Position numbers and translations under genes: made by a program
Notes under the pieces: model-generated
Databases searched by the model: none
What the model was told of the DNA's origin: nothing
What the model saw: the letters and a program-made list of their open reading frames with translations, nothing else
Source of the DNA: Bin107 sp965221655
GTDB lineage: Bacteria; UBA8248
Direction: 5' to 3'
DNA: 64,000 bases
Assembly (NCBI GenBank): GCA_965221655.1
Contig: OZ244906.1
Coordinates: 1,984,001 to 2,048,000, forward strand
Shown: positions 1-8,676 of the stretch, in pieces
How the letters are laid out: every line of letters starts with the position of its first letter
How positions within the stretch are numbered: position 1 is the first letter of the stretch

Positions 1-487
1 ACAAGACGCGCGGGTTGTAGGCCAGTGCGCGGGCGAGGGAAACACGCTGCTGCTGGCCGCCGGAGAGTTTGGTGGCGTTTCGCTCCCCCAGACTGCCCAA
101 GCCGACGAGTTCGAGGGCCTTGGCCACCTTCTCCCGCACCTCCCCGCGGCTCGCCCCCTGTGCCTGGATGCCGTAGGCCACGTTCTCGGCAACCGACATG
201 TGGGGCCAGATGGCGTAGGACTGAAACACCATGCCGAGCCTGCGCTTCTCGGGCGGCAGACAGACGCCCTGGCTGCTCGAGGTGAACACCTCGTCCGCGA
301 GAAGTATGTCGCCCGCATCGGGCGTTTCGAGTCCCGCGATGCAGCGCAGCGTCGTCGTCTTCCCGCACCCGCTGGGACCCAGCAAGGTTACGAATTCGCC
401 CGCACCGACGGTAAAGCTCACGTCGTCCACCGCCAGGGTTTCGGTTCCGAAGCGCTTCACCAGGTTCTTCACGACCACTTCCGTCAT
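1..487 (-). CDS. ABC transporter ATP-binding protein, PotA/FbpC type (partial)
   Basis: Only the first 162 residues are present; the rest lies off the left edge. The visible part has a Walker A motif GPSGCGKTTT near residues 37-46, the Q-loop at FQS near 88-90 and the signature LSGGQQQR near 141-148. It should energise uptake of a small solute at the inner membrane. The Q-loop context (MVFQSYAIWPHMSV) resembles ATPases of iron(III), spermidine/putrescine and thiamine importers, so the substrate cannot be fixed. The ATG start at 487 follows a G-rich AGGGGG stretch. Its permeases and binding protein are not visible and may lie to the left. Confidence 0.85.
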   Translation of the reverse strand, partial: MTEVVVKNLVKRFGTETLAVDDVSFTVGAGEFVTLLGPSGCGKTTTLRCIAGLETPDAGDILLADEVFTSSSQGVCLPPEKRRLGMVFQSYAIWPHMSVAENVAYGIQAQGASRGEVREKVAKALELVGLGSLGERNATKLSGGQQQRVSLARALAYNPRVL

Positions 488-590
488 GCGCACCCCCTGC
501 GATGCCCGTCGTTCACTTGTGAGAATATGTTCATTCTAGCAAGCGCGCACCCACAAGGCCAGAGCGCGCGCCCTTTTTTGCACGCTCGCC

Positions 591-2234
591 TCAACGCGCA
601 CCCAGGCGAAAACCCCGGTAGCCCGCCTCGACGATCTCCGCGCACTTCTTCGCGTAGACGTCAAAGCCCGCTATGTAGGGCATGAACACCCGCGGCTTGC
701 CCGGTATGTTCGCTCCCAGATACCACGAGGCGCATTTGTAGCGCAGCGTCTTCGCGGCCTCCTCGTTGTTGTGCGCCACCCAGGCGTCCTCCGCCTCCAC
801 CGACGCCTCGATCACCCGCTTTCCCCGTTCGCGGAGATACGCGAGGCAAGCGCCAATCCACTCGACGTGGTGGTCGATGGAGGTCTGCATGTTCGTGAGC
901 ACCGAGGGGCTTCCCGGCCCCGTGATGGTGAACAGGTTTGGAAATCCCGCCATCATGAGGCCGAGATAGGTGCGTGGGCCCTCCCGCCATTTCTCGCGCA
1001 GGGTGCGTCCGCCCCGGCCGCGGATGTCGACTCTGAGCAGTGCGCCCGTCATGGCGTCGAACCCCGTGGCCAGGACGAGGGCGTCGAGGGGGTAGAGCCG
1101 CTCCGCCGTCACGACACCCGCGGGGGTTATTCTCTCGATAGGTGCGGCGCGCACGTCGACCAAGTGGACGTTCGCGCGGTTGTAAGTCTCGTAATATCCC
1201 GTGTCCACGCACAGACGCTTGCAGCCGATGACCGTCGTGGGGCAAAGCAATTCCGCCGTTTCGGCATCCTCGACGACCGCGCGAATCTTCTCGCGCACGA
1301 ACTCCGCCGCCGTCTCGTTCGCCTCGGGGCTGTAGCGCAAATCCGTGAAGGCGGAGAGGAAGGGCAGCCCCCCGTGCGCCCAGCGTCTCTCGTATTCGCG
1401 CGAGCGCTCTTCTACGTCCACCTCGAGTGCGGCCTTGTCGTTGAAGGTCTGATCAAAACCCGTGGGCGACGCCTTGGCCCTTTCGCGAATGTGCGCGTAG
1501 TTCGCCTTCACCTCGTGCACCCGCGCGGGGTCTATGGGGCCGTTGTGGGCGGGCACGGCGTAGTGGGCCGTCCTCTGGAAGACGAACAACTCCTCCGCCT
1601 CGCGCGCGATGTGGGGGATGGACTGCATGGCGGAGGAGCCGGTGCCGATAACGCCCACCCGCTTGCCCGTGAAGTCCACCTTCTCGTGCGGCCAAAGGCC
1701 GGTGTGAAAAACGGGCCCCTCGAACGAATCCAGCCCCTCGAAGGCGGGCAGGTTCGGGCACGAGAGGCAGCCGGTGGCCATCACGCAAAAGCGCGCCGTA
1801 ACGCGCGCGCCGTCTTGCGTCTCGACGACCCAGTGCACTGCCTCTTCGTCGAATACGGCGGAGGCGATGCGCGCCTCGAATACGACGTCGCGCCTCAAGT
1901 CGAAGCGCTCGGCCACGTGGCGGACGTAGCGCAAAATCTCGGGCTGGCCCGCGTAGCGCTCGCTCCAGTTCCATTCCTGCTGGAGTTCTTCGGAAAACTG
2001 GTAGGAGTACTGCACGCTCTCGGTGTCGCAGCGCGCACCCGGGTAGCGGTTCCAGTACCAGGTGCCGCCCACGTCGCTGCCCGCTTCGTAGACCCGCGCG
2101 GAAAAGCCCAGAGAGCGCAGTCTGTAGAGCATGAACAACCCGGAGATGCCCGCACCCACGACGAGAACGTCCAGGTCCGTCTTCGCGTTGTCTCTCAACC
2201 CCGAAACCTTTCTTTTTTCGTGTTTCGTCATCAT
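591..2234 (-). CDS. FAD-dependent monooxygenase of the Baeyer-Villiger type
   Basis: 547 residues, typical for the family. It probably uses FAD and NADPH to insert oxygen next to a ketone, giving an ester or lactone, in the cytoplasm. Visible motifs are a first dinucleotide fold VVGAGISGL near residues 25-33, the DVGGTWYWNRYPG segment near 54-66, the type I BVMO fingerprint FEGPVFHTGLWP at 171-182, and a second fold GVIGTGSSA near 194. I chose the ATG-ATG pair at 2234 because GGAGGG lies just upstream and the FAD fold begins about 20 residues later; a longer open frame upstream reads as non-coding. Divergent from the amidase gene. The substrate is unknown. Confidence 0.85.
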   Translation of the reverse strand: MMTKHEKRKVSGLRDNAKTDLDVLVVGAGISGLFMLYRLRSLGFSARVYEAGSDVGGTWYWNRYPGARCDTESVQYSYQFSEELQQEWNWSERYAGQPEILRYVRHVAERFDLRRDVVFEARIASAVFDEEAVHWVVETQDGARVTARFCVMATGCLSCPNLPAFEGLDSFEGPVFHTGLWPHEKVDFTGKRVGVIGTGSSAMQSIPHIAREAEELFVFQRTAHYAVPAHNGPIDPARVHEVKANYAHIRERAKASPTGFDQTFNDKAALEVDVEERSREYERRWAHGGLPFLSAFTDLRYSPEANETAAEFVREKIRAVVEDAETAELLCPTTVIGCKRLCVDTGYYETYNRANVHLVDVRAAPIERITPAGVVTAERLYPLDALVLATGFDAMTGALLRVDIRGRGGRTLREKWREGPRTYLGLMMAGFPNLFTITGPGSPSVLTNMQTSIDHHVEWIGACLAYLRERGKRVIEASVEAEDAWVAHNNEEAAKTLRYKCASWYLGANIPGKPRVFMPYIAGFDVYAKKCAEIVEAGYRGFRLGAR

Positions 2235-2394
2235 CGCACAATTTCCCTCCCCGCGCGATGCAAGTCGGGGGGCGTGGGCGCGCACGAACTTCCGGAACAC
2301 AGAGGAGCAAGTGAGCAAAACGCGCGCGCACTCCGGAGGGTGCGGGCAATCCGCGTCCCAAACGCTGGCCCGCGCGGCTCTCTCCACTCTATCG

Positions 2395-2423
2395 TTGCGA
2401 AAACCGGGCGCAGTCCCTAGTAT
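2395..2423 (+). promoter_or_regulatory. Candidate sigma70 promoter for the amidase gene
   Basis: TTGCGA at 2395-2400 and TAGTAT at 2418-2423 are separated by 17 nt. Each box matches 4 of 6 consensus bases. It lies 65 nt before the amidase start in the divergent intergenic region. Confidence 0.4.
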
Positions 2424-2487
2424 GCCGAAACTACCCGAAGCATGGTTTCCGCACCCAGCGGGGCGGGAGAACACGAAAGGATACGCC

Positions 2488-4812
2488 ATGGAACGCAAGA
2501 GCGAGGCGTTTCGCCTCGAAGAAGCGAGCATCGAGGACTTACACGCGGCAATTCGCTCCGGGCGAACGACCTGCACCGAAGTTGTGCAGACCTACCTTGC
2601 GCGGGTTCGCGCCTACAACGGCGTCGCCAGCATGCTCGTCACCGAGGAGGGCGCGCCGATTCCCGAAGCCCGGGGCGTCGTGCGCGGGGGTGCGCCGCTG
2701 CGCTTTCCCACGCAGACCGTCAAGGCGTCCGACGTGCTGCCCGACCTCGATCAGTACAGAGGGCCGCCCCTTGAGTTCGGGCGCATGGAGGACACGGCTT
2801 CGGACCCCGACGTGCAGCAGCAATACGGCATGATCGCCGGCATCCCGAACGCGGGCCAGGTGAACGCCCTGGCCACCCTGAACATCCGCGGCGAGCGTTC
2901 CGTTACCTGCCGGGGCGACTTCGACAGGCATCCCTCCGAGGGTCCGCTGCCGCCGGGTGCGCCTCCCGTCTGCGAGGTCTTTCGCCACTATCCCGACGCT
3001 CTGGAGCGCGCGGCGGAGCTGGACGCCGAATACGGTGCGAACCCCGACCTGGAAAAAATGCCGATGTACGGCGTGGCCTTCTCCTTTAAGGATCCCTTCG
3101 ACACCAAGGACATGCGCTCGACCGGAGGGGGCGACGCGCGCTACGACATCGACTTTCCCGCGCGCGACCACGTGCTCGTCGAGCAGTTGCGCAACAAGGG
3201 CGCCATCATCTTCGCCAAGGCGGTGAGCACCGAATACAACGGGCGCGCGGGCGACCCGGGCGGGCGGCACGCACCCGAGAAGGTGCTGCCCTCCGTCCTG
3301 GGCTACCAGCGCAGCACGTGGGGAGGGAATCCCTCGAACCCCTACGACACCACGCGGGCCGCCTCTCTGGGGTCGAGTTCGGGCTCCGCCCTGTCCGTGA
3401 GCACCAACATGGTGATGGCGAGCCTGGGCGAGGAGACGCGCGCCTCCTGCCGGGGACCCTCGAACCACAACGCCGTCGCGCTCATTCTGCCCCACAAGGC
3501 CATGCTCGGCTTCGACGGCGGCGCCATCGGGGCGGACATCTACTGCGACAGGAGCGGCATTATCGCGCGCTCCCTGGCCGATTGCGCAAAAATACTCGAC
3601 GCCCTGAAAGACCCGGAAAACGGCTACTACGACCCGCGCGATCCGTTCACCACGGTGCCGCGCTCCTCGGTGCTGGACGGCCCCTACGCGGCCCACGTGC
3701 GCAAGGGCGGCAGGGCGGGCGCGCTCAAGGGCGTGCGCATCGGCGTCATCCGCGAGTCCATGGTGTACCCGAGGAATTCCAAATCCGAGGAGCCCATCGT
3801 CACCGCCGCCGCGCAAGAGATAAAGAGCGTGCTCGGCGAGCGCCTGGGGGCGAAGCTGCTCGAATCCACCGATCCCCTCTGGCGCGGCGACCCCGAAATC
3901 GAGACGATGCAGACGGATTTTCGGCGCGCGCTCGCAAAGCTCGTCCCCGTGTTCATGCCCGACCTCATGTTCCGCCTCACGCCCGAGGGCGAACCGCTCT
4001 TCAGGGAGTTCGCAGAGGCCATCGTGCCCACCGAGTTCGCCCCCGGCGTCGTTTTCGGCGCGGGCGAGGCGCAGCCCATCGACTACATGCTCGACATGGC
4101 CGAGGGCAGAATCGAACAACCCGCAAACCTCGATCTCGCCACCGTCCAGCAGCAGGAACTCGCCATGACGTTCCGCTACCACATCCACCAGTACCTCTCG
4201 CGCCGGGCCGAAGACTGGCGCGCGCGCGGCTTCGGGGAGAGCATCACGGGCTTTGCCGAGTTGAACGCGCGCTCGAAGTTCTGGGGCGACGACCACCGCG
4301 CCGCCTTCAGGAACTGGGAGGAGGTAAACGACCCGCGCAACCCCCACGGAAGCCGCCAGGGGGTGAACGAGCGCATCATGCTGCGCGAACTCCTGCGCCG
4401 CGTGGACATGATGGTAATTCTCGAGAACAGGCTCGACGCCCTCGTGCGGCTGCACACCCCGTTTCCGCCCGCCATCATCGGAGGGGCGGTGCAGGCCGGC
4501 ATGGTGCTCAACATGCGGCCCGAATCCCAAAGCGGGCCGAACGCAGGCCTTACCGAGATGCTCGTGCCCGCAGGCTACGTGCGCACGACTTACGACCCCG
4601 TCTTCGAGCTCAGTGCGGACGGGACGCGCTTCCTCTCCGTGCCCAACGACCAGGCCACCGCCATCCCCGCACCGGGGCTGCCCTTCTCCCTCGTGTTTCG
4701 GGCCGAACCCGGCAAGGAGGACGTGCTGCTGCGCATCGCCTCGACCTACGAGGCGGCCTCGAAGCGTCGCATCCCCCCGCCCGACTTCGGTCCGCTTGCG
4801 GACCAGGCGTAG
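2488..4812 (+). CDS. Amidase-signature hydrolase, unusually long
   Basis: 774 residues, against 450-520 for most amidase-signature enzymes. The family hydrolyses amides with a Ser-cisSer-Lys triad. The candidate triad is Lys201 in FSFKDPF, a Ser in GSSSGS at 295-300, and the nucleophile Ser320 in GEETRASCRGPS. The usual GGSIRxP around the nucleophile is changed to RASCRGP, so specificity may be unusual. The extra length is an N-terminal region of about 190 residues before the catalytic lysine plus insertions in the C-terminal half. The ATG at 2488 is preceded by GAAAGG at 7 nt spacing. The MmgE/PrpD gene follows 24 nt later, suggesting an operon. Confidence 0.85.
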   Translation: MERKSEAFRLEEASIEDLHAAIRSGRTTCTEVVQTYLARVRAYNGVASMLVTEEGAPIPEARGVVRGGAPLRFPTQTVKASDVLPDLDQYRGPPLEFGRMEDTASDPDVQQQYGMIAGIPNAGQVNALATLNIRGERSVTCRGDFDRHPSEGPLPPGAPPVCEVFRHYPDALERAAELDAEYGANPDLEKMPMYGVAFSFKDPFDTKDMRSTGGGDARYDIDFPARDHVLVEQLRNKGAIIFAKAVSTEYNGRAGDPGGRHAPEKVLPSVLGYQRSTWGGNPSNPYDTTRAASLGSSSGSALSVSTNMVMASLGEETRASCRGPSNHNAVALILPHKAMLGFDGGAIGADIYCDRSGIIARSLADCAKILDALKDPENGYYDPRDPFTTVPRSSVLDGPYAAHVRKGGRAGALKGVRIGVIRESMVYPRNSKSEEPIVTAAAQEIKSVLGERLGAKLLESTDPLWRGDPEIETMQTDFRRALAKLVPVFMPDLMFRLTPEGEPLFREFAEAIVPTEFAPGVVFGAGEAQPIDYMLDMAEGRIEQPANLDLATVQQQELAMTFRYHIHQYLSRRAEDWRARGFGESITGFAELNARSKFWGDDHRAAFRNWEEVNDPRNPHGSRQGVNERIMLRELLRRVDMMVILENRLDALVRLHTPFPPAIIGGAVQAGMVLNMRPESQSGPNAGLTEMLVPAGYVRTTYDPVFELSADGTRFLSVPNDQATAIPAPGLPFSLVFRAEPGKEDVLLRIASTYEAASKRRIPPPDFGPLADQA

Positions 4813-4836
4813 GGAGAGAGGAGCCGCACGCCCCTC

Positions 4837-6240
4837 GTGGAGGATTCCGCCTTGGCTTCCCTGAGCCGTCGTTTTGCCGGGTGGGCTGCGGCGCTTCGCT
4901 TCGCCGATCTGCCGCCCGAAGTCCGCGACCGCGCCAGGGGCGTTACCCTGCAAGCCATCACCTCGGCTCTTCTGGGCGCCGGGACCGAAGACGGCCAACG
5001 GGCCGCCGCCCTCATCGCCGACGAAGAAGACGGGGTGCGGGGCGGAGCCACCATTTTGGTCCGGGGCGTGCGGGCGACCACGGGGGGTGCCGCGTTCGCC
5101 AACTCCGAAATGGCGCTCGCGGGAGGCAAGTGGGACACCTTCCGGATGCTCACCCACCCGGGAACCAGCATCGTGCCCGCCGCCCTCGCCACGGCGGAAG
5201 CCCAGGGCGCCTCGGGGGAGGAATTTCTCACCGGCGTCGCCGCGGGCTATGAGGTCATGGAGCGTCTGGCGTCGGAATTCATTCCCACGGTGATGTCGCG
5301 CGGCTTTCACGCGGGTCCCGTCTTCGGCATCTTCGGCGCCGCCGTCGCCGCAGGGCGAATCATGCGTTTGGACGAGGAGCAGATGAACAGCGCCATCGCG
5401 CTGTGCGCGAGCCTCGCGGGCGGAAACCTGGAAGGCCCGCGCAGCGGGGGACAGGCGCTGCGCGAGGGCGCCGCGGTGCGCAACGCACTGCTCGCGGCGA
5501 CACTCGCGAGCCGCGGCCATCAGGGCGGCGAGACGGTGCTCGAGGGAGAGGCGGGCTTTTATCACGCCTATGCGGGCAACAACGAGGGCCGCCTTGCCTA
5601 CAGCTTCACGGGAGCCGCGCGAGCCGACCTCGGCGCCATCACCAAGGGGCTGGGGGAGGAGTGGCTGTTTCTGGAAACGCTCTACCGCATCTACTCGATC
5701 TCGGGCTACAACCTCGCCCACGTGGACGTTACGGCCGCCCTGTGCGAGGAGCACGACATTCGCCCCGAAGACGTCGAGCGCGTGGAGGCGGTCGTGAACT
5801 GGCTCGAAACGCAGTACCCGAGCCCCGCCTTCCCCAACCGGCGCGAGGACGGCGCACCGCGCCCGGGCAGCACGCACTACTACGCGGCCTTTGGCGTTGT
5901 GCGGCGCGGCTATCCGCTTCTCGCCGAGCCGCCGGGCGTGAACGACCCGCCCGAGGTGCTCGACATGATGCGGCGCGTGCGCATCGTCCCCTCACGCGAG
6001 ATGGGCCTGTTCGCCCCGCGCGTGACCATCCACACCAGGGGGGGTGCCTCCTTCACCAGGCAGGCCACGGGGCGTGAGTTCATCTGGCCGTTCGACGAAC
6101 TGGCGCACCGCCTCGCGGGCGTCGTCCCCGGTCTTCCGGTCTCCGCCGCGCGCTACCGGGAGCTCGTAGAAGCCTGCCGCGCCCTCGAGCGGGAAGAAAA
6201 AGCGGACAAACTCGTGCGCCTTACCCTGCCGGGCACCTGA
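4837..6240 (+). CDS. MmgE/PrpD family protein
   Basis: 467 residues, full length for the family, which includes 2-methylcitrate dehydratase, cis-aconitate decarboxylase and many uncharacterised proteins paired with catabolic enzymes. The sequence shows a helical N-terminal half with GFHAGPVFGIFGAAVAA around residues 155-170 and a C-terminal domain with RVRIVPSREM. The GTG start at 4837 follows an AGGGAGAGAGGAG stretch, rather far from the start. It lies directly downstream of the long amidase gene and is probably co-transcribed, so the two may act on the same substrate. No substrate can be assigned. Confidence 0.85.
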   Translation: MEDSALASLSRRFAGWAAALRFADLPPEVRDRARGVTLQAITSALLGAGTEDGQRAAALIADEEDGVRGGATILVRGVRATTGGAAFANSEMALAGGKWDTFRMLTHPGTSIVPAALATAEAQGASGEEFLTGVAAGYEVMERLASEFIPTVMSRGFHAGPVFGIFGAAVAAGRIMRLDEEQMNSAIALCASLAGGNLEGPRSGGQALREGAAVRNALLAATLASRGHQGGETVLEGEAGFYHAYAGNNEGRLAYSFTGAARADLGAITKGLGEEWLFLETLYRIYSISGYNLAHVDVTAALCEEHDIRPEDVERVEAVVNWLETQYPSPAFPNRREDGAPRPGSTHYYAAFGVVRRGYPLLAEPPGVNDPPEVLDMMRRVRIVPSREMGLFAPRVTIHTRGGASFTRQATGREFIWPFDELAHRLAGVVPGLPVSAARYRELVEACRALEREEKADKLVRLTLPGT

Positions 6241-6516
6241 GGCGGCGGGCGTAGGCACCACCTCCTCCGCACAGAGGCCGCACGCACGACCCGTTCGGAC
6301 ACGACGAAAAACGGCGGCCACGGGCGAGGTTTCCCGCCGGCAGCCGCCGCTTGCAAGTACACAGGTAGACGAAAAAACGCCCGGCCCTCGGCTGTGCGCG
6401 TCCGCGGGATGTGCGTGCACCCTGCGCGGTCGCTCGACACGGCGAAGCCGGGCGCTTGTGCGCCTCGCGCCCGACCGGCCTCCGCAGGGGTGCGCGAAGG
6501 CCGGCCAGGCAGCGTT

Positions 6517-6933
6517 CTAGTGAATCAGAATCTGCCGCGGCTTGTGCGACTCGGCGATGGGCACGCGCAGCGTGAGGACGCCGTCCGCAAGCTCCGCGGT
6601 CGACTCGTCGCTCTTCACGGCGCCGGGCAGCGCGATGCGGCGACTCAGCGAACCCGCGAAGCGCTCGCGGCGGTAGTATTTCTCGTTCTGGGCTTCCTGC
6701 TCCATCTGCCGCGACGCCTTGATGGAGAGCACGCCCTTCTCGACCCGCAGATCGACGTCCTCTTTCCTGAACCCGGGCAGCGAGGCGCGCACGACGATGT
6801 CCTTCTCCGTCTGCGCCACGTCGATGGGCAGAAGTTCTTCCTCGGCGTCGGTGGAAAGCGACCGGGCAAAGGAATCCTCGAACATCCGGTTCAGCACGTT
6901 GTGAAACGAAGGCGTTCTGATCAGGTTCGTCAT
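6517..6933 (-). CDS. Small heat-shock protein, Hsp20/alpha-crystallin family
   Basis: 138 residues, normal size. ATP-independent holdase chaperone that binds unfolding proteins in the cytoplasm. The alpha-crystallin domain runs from about residue 38 (LLPIDVAQTEKDIVVRASLPGF) to near the end, with the conserved AxLxxGVLxxxxP box as AELADGVLTLRVP, followed by a C-terminal IxI-like tail (RQILIH). The ATG at 6933 has a strong AGGAGG at 8 nt spacing. Transcription should start from the promoter at 7087-7116, with a long leader that contains an inverted repeat. Convergent with the MmgE/PrpD gene. Heat-shock control is inferred from the upstream site. Confidence 0.92.
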   Translation of the reverse strand: MTNLIRTPSFHNVLNRMFEDSFARSLSTDAEEELLPIDVAQTEKDIVVRASLPGFRKEDVDLRVEKGVLSIKASRQMEQEAQNEKYYRRERFAGSLSRRIALPGAVKSDESTAELADGVLTLRVPIAESHKPRQILIH

Positions 6934-7044
6934 TTTCCCGTCCTCCTGGTGATGTGGTGAAAGGAAATTGCGGGGCATTCTCTTCCCCGTATCCGGATAT
7001 CTGCGGCCTGTCTTCCTCATCTTCCGTACACCCCTCATCTGATT

Positions 7045-7069
7045 TATCTTAGTGTATATAACTAAGATA
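7045..7069 (-). promoter_or_regulatory. HAIR-like operator before hsp20
   Basis: A perfect 9-bp inverted repeat TATCTTAGT-N7-ACTAAGATA lies just downstream of the predicted transcription start of hsp20. The 7-nt spacer and the CTT..AGT half-site resemble the HspR-associated inverted repeat (CTTGAGT-N7-ACTCAAG) with one base missing from each half. It does not match CIRCE. Its position fits a repressor site; the regulator is not in the window. Confidence 0.55.
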
Positions 7070-7086
7070 ATCTTATGTTTAAAAAG

Positions 7087-7116
7087 AATATATAGCCGAA
7101 TTTCGCGTTTTGTCAA
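7087..7116 (-). promoter_or_regulatory. Strong sigma70-type promoter of hsp20
   Basis: On the minus strand a perfect TTGACA (7111-7116) is followed by an A/T-rich TATATATT stretch (7087-7094) that gives a -10 box at 16-18 nt spacing. The surrounding 100 bases are strikingly A+T-rich for this genome. It points to hsp20 and sits directly upstream of the inverted repeat. Confidence 0.65.
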
Positions 7117-7430
7117 TAAAAAAATAGATTTTTTCGGGAATTTTTTGGAAATATGCCCTTGAAAGCCAAGAAAATGAATTTCAGGCAAAGTTATCCACAC
7201 CTGCCTCGGGGCGCGGGAGACGGCCGTAACAACAAAGGGGAATCGAACTCCTCCGGAGTCGTCATCGGGCTTGCGGGGATGCTCGGAGGAAGCGGCGGGC
7301 GGCGTTGGTTCTTATGCGGCGGTGCGGCTGAGCTGAGCAGACCGGGGCTGCGCGGCGAGAGCTTTAAGCGGGCACGGAACACGTGGCCCGGAAAACCGCC
7401 CCCGCCCGCACCCCTGGAGGGGGGAAGCTT
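7117..7430. other. Intergenic region upstream of hsp20
   Basis: About 310 bases between the hsp20 promoter and the end of the MetE-like gene. I see no convincing gene. It contains one perfect DnaA-box nonamer, TTATCCACA, at 7191-7199, and otherwise G+C-rich sequence without coding character. Confidence 0.5.
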
Positions 7431-8567
7431 CTACCAGAGTCGTCCAGAAGCTAAGGCGGCGCCCTCGGCCAGGGCGGCCATCTTCATCCACACGATGCGG
7501 CGATCCACCTGCACGCGGCCCGCAAAGGTGCCGAAACCGCAATCCACGCCCGCCAGCACGTTCTCGCGCCCCACCACCTCGGCGTAGCGCACGATGCGCT
7601 CGGCCACGAGTTCGGGGTGTTCCACGAAGTTCGAGGTCGAGTCGATTACGCCCGGGATGATGCACTTGCCCGCGGGCAGGTCGACCTCGCGCCAGACCGC
7701 CCACTCGTGGCCGTGGCGGGGGTTCGCCCCCGGGAAGGAAACGGCGCAGGGACGCCCCTTGAGCACCACGTCGACGACGTCTTTGAGCGGAACGTCCTCG
7801 TGGTGCGGCCCCAGTGTGCTGCCCCAGCAGACGTGCATCCGCATGCGCTCGGGCGCAATGTTGCGCACCGCGTGGTTGAGCGCCTCGACGTGCATCTCGA
7901 TTTCCTTGCGAAATTCCGCGAGGCTCAAATCCCTGAACACGGTGTGGCGGCTGAGCGCCAGGTCGGGGCAGTCGAGCTGTAGAATCAGCCCCGCCTCCAC
8001 GATGGCCTCGTACTCGCGGCGCATGACTTCCGCGAGTGCGAATATGTATTCCTCCTCGCTCGCGTAATGGAGGTTGCGCAGATAACGCGAAATCTGCCCC
8101 GGCGAGGGGGAGGTCATGAACGCCTCCTCGGTACCCGCGCGCCCCAGGACGCTTCGGGCGCGCTCCACGTCGGCCTGCGCGGCGGGCCAATCCTTCCACG
8201 CCACGGGGCCGGAGCACGCCGGGCGGTTCTGGAGGGGCGAGGCGAATTGCGCAAGCATCTCGGCGAGTTCGGGAAAACTCTCATCCCCCGTGCCGAGCGG
8301 GGGCGAACTCGGGCCGTCGTAGCCCGTCAGCCTGTCCTTGACGTGGGTGGTGTAATCCGGCCGGCCCTGCTCTCCGTCGTTGATGACGTCGATTCCCGCC
8401 TCCACCTGTTTTTCGACGACGTCTTCTATCGCGCGCCCCACGGCGGCCTCAAGCGCATCCGCATCCGCCCGGCCCTCCTCTCTGGCCAGCAACAGATCGA
8501 CCACCTCACCGGGGCGCGGCAGGCTCCCCGTGTGGGTCGTGAGTATTTTTTCGGTGCTGCGCTTCAT
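7431..8567 (-). CDS. MetE-like cobalamin-independent methionine synthase family protein
   Basis: 378 residues, the size of the C-terminal catalytic half of MetE. It begins with the family motif LTTHTGSLPRP. The zinc-ligand pattern is kept: His and Cys in MHVCWG and a later Cys in VDCGFGTF. These short proteins transfer methyl groups to thiols or act on other substrates; the family is often annotated as methionine synthase II without proof. The ATG at 8567 follows GGGGAGGAA. It is the last gene of a minus-strand run behind tctC-tctB-tctA, so it may process a compound imported by that system rather than make methionine. Confidence 0.8.
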   Translation of the reverse strand: MKRSTEKILTTHTGSLPRPGEVVDLLLAREEGRADADALEAAVGRAIEDVVEKQVEAGIDVINDGEQGRPDYTTHVKDRLTGYDGPSSPPLGTGDESFPELAEMLAQFASPLQNRPACSGPVAWKDWPAAQADVERARSVLGRAGTEEAFMTSPSPGQISRYLRNLHYASEEEYIFALAEVMRREYEAIVEAGLILQLDCPDLALSRHTVFRDLSLAEFRKEIEMHVEALNHAVRNIAPERMRMHVCWGSTLGPHHEDVPLKDVVDVVLKGRPCAVSFPGANPRHGHEWAVWREVDLPAGKCIIPGVIDSTSNFVEHPELVAERIVRYAEVVGRENVLAGVDCGFGTFAGRVQVDRRIVWMKMAALAEGAALASGRLW

Positions 8568-8676
8568 GGCTCGATATTCCTCCCCGCTGCGCACCCCCGC
8601 AGGGGTGCTCCTCGTTTTCTGCTGCGTCCGTGTGCGGCGCAGCGTATCCGCCCCCTGGCCGGAGCCGTGCGGCGCG

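Noticed and set aside
2539..5877. A very long minus-strand open frame (over 1,100 codons) opposite the amidase and MmgE/PrpD genes.
   Set aside because: It is the antisense shadow of two well-supported genes in G+C-rich DNA, and its translation has no recognisable domain.
7045..7069. CIRCE element before hsp20.
   Set aside because: Half-sites and spacer (7 rather than 9) do not match TTAGCACTC-N9-GAGTGCTAA; a HAIR-like site fits better.
7191..7199. A perfect DnaA box (TTATCCACA).
   Set aside because: Only one copy was noticed, with no dnaA, dnaN or cluster of boxes nearby, so an origin cannot be supported.
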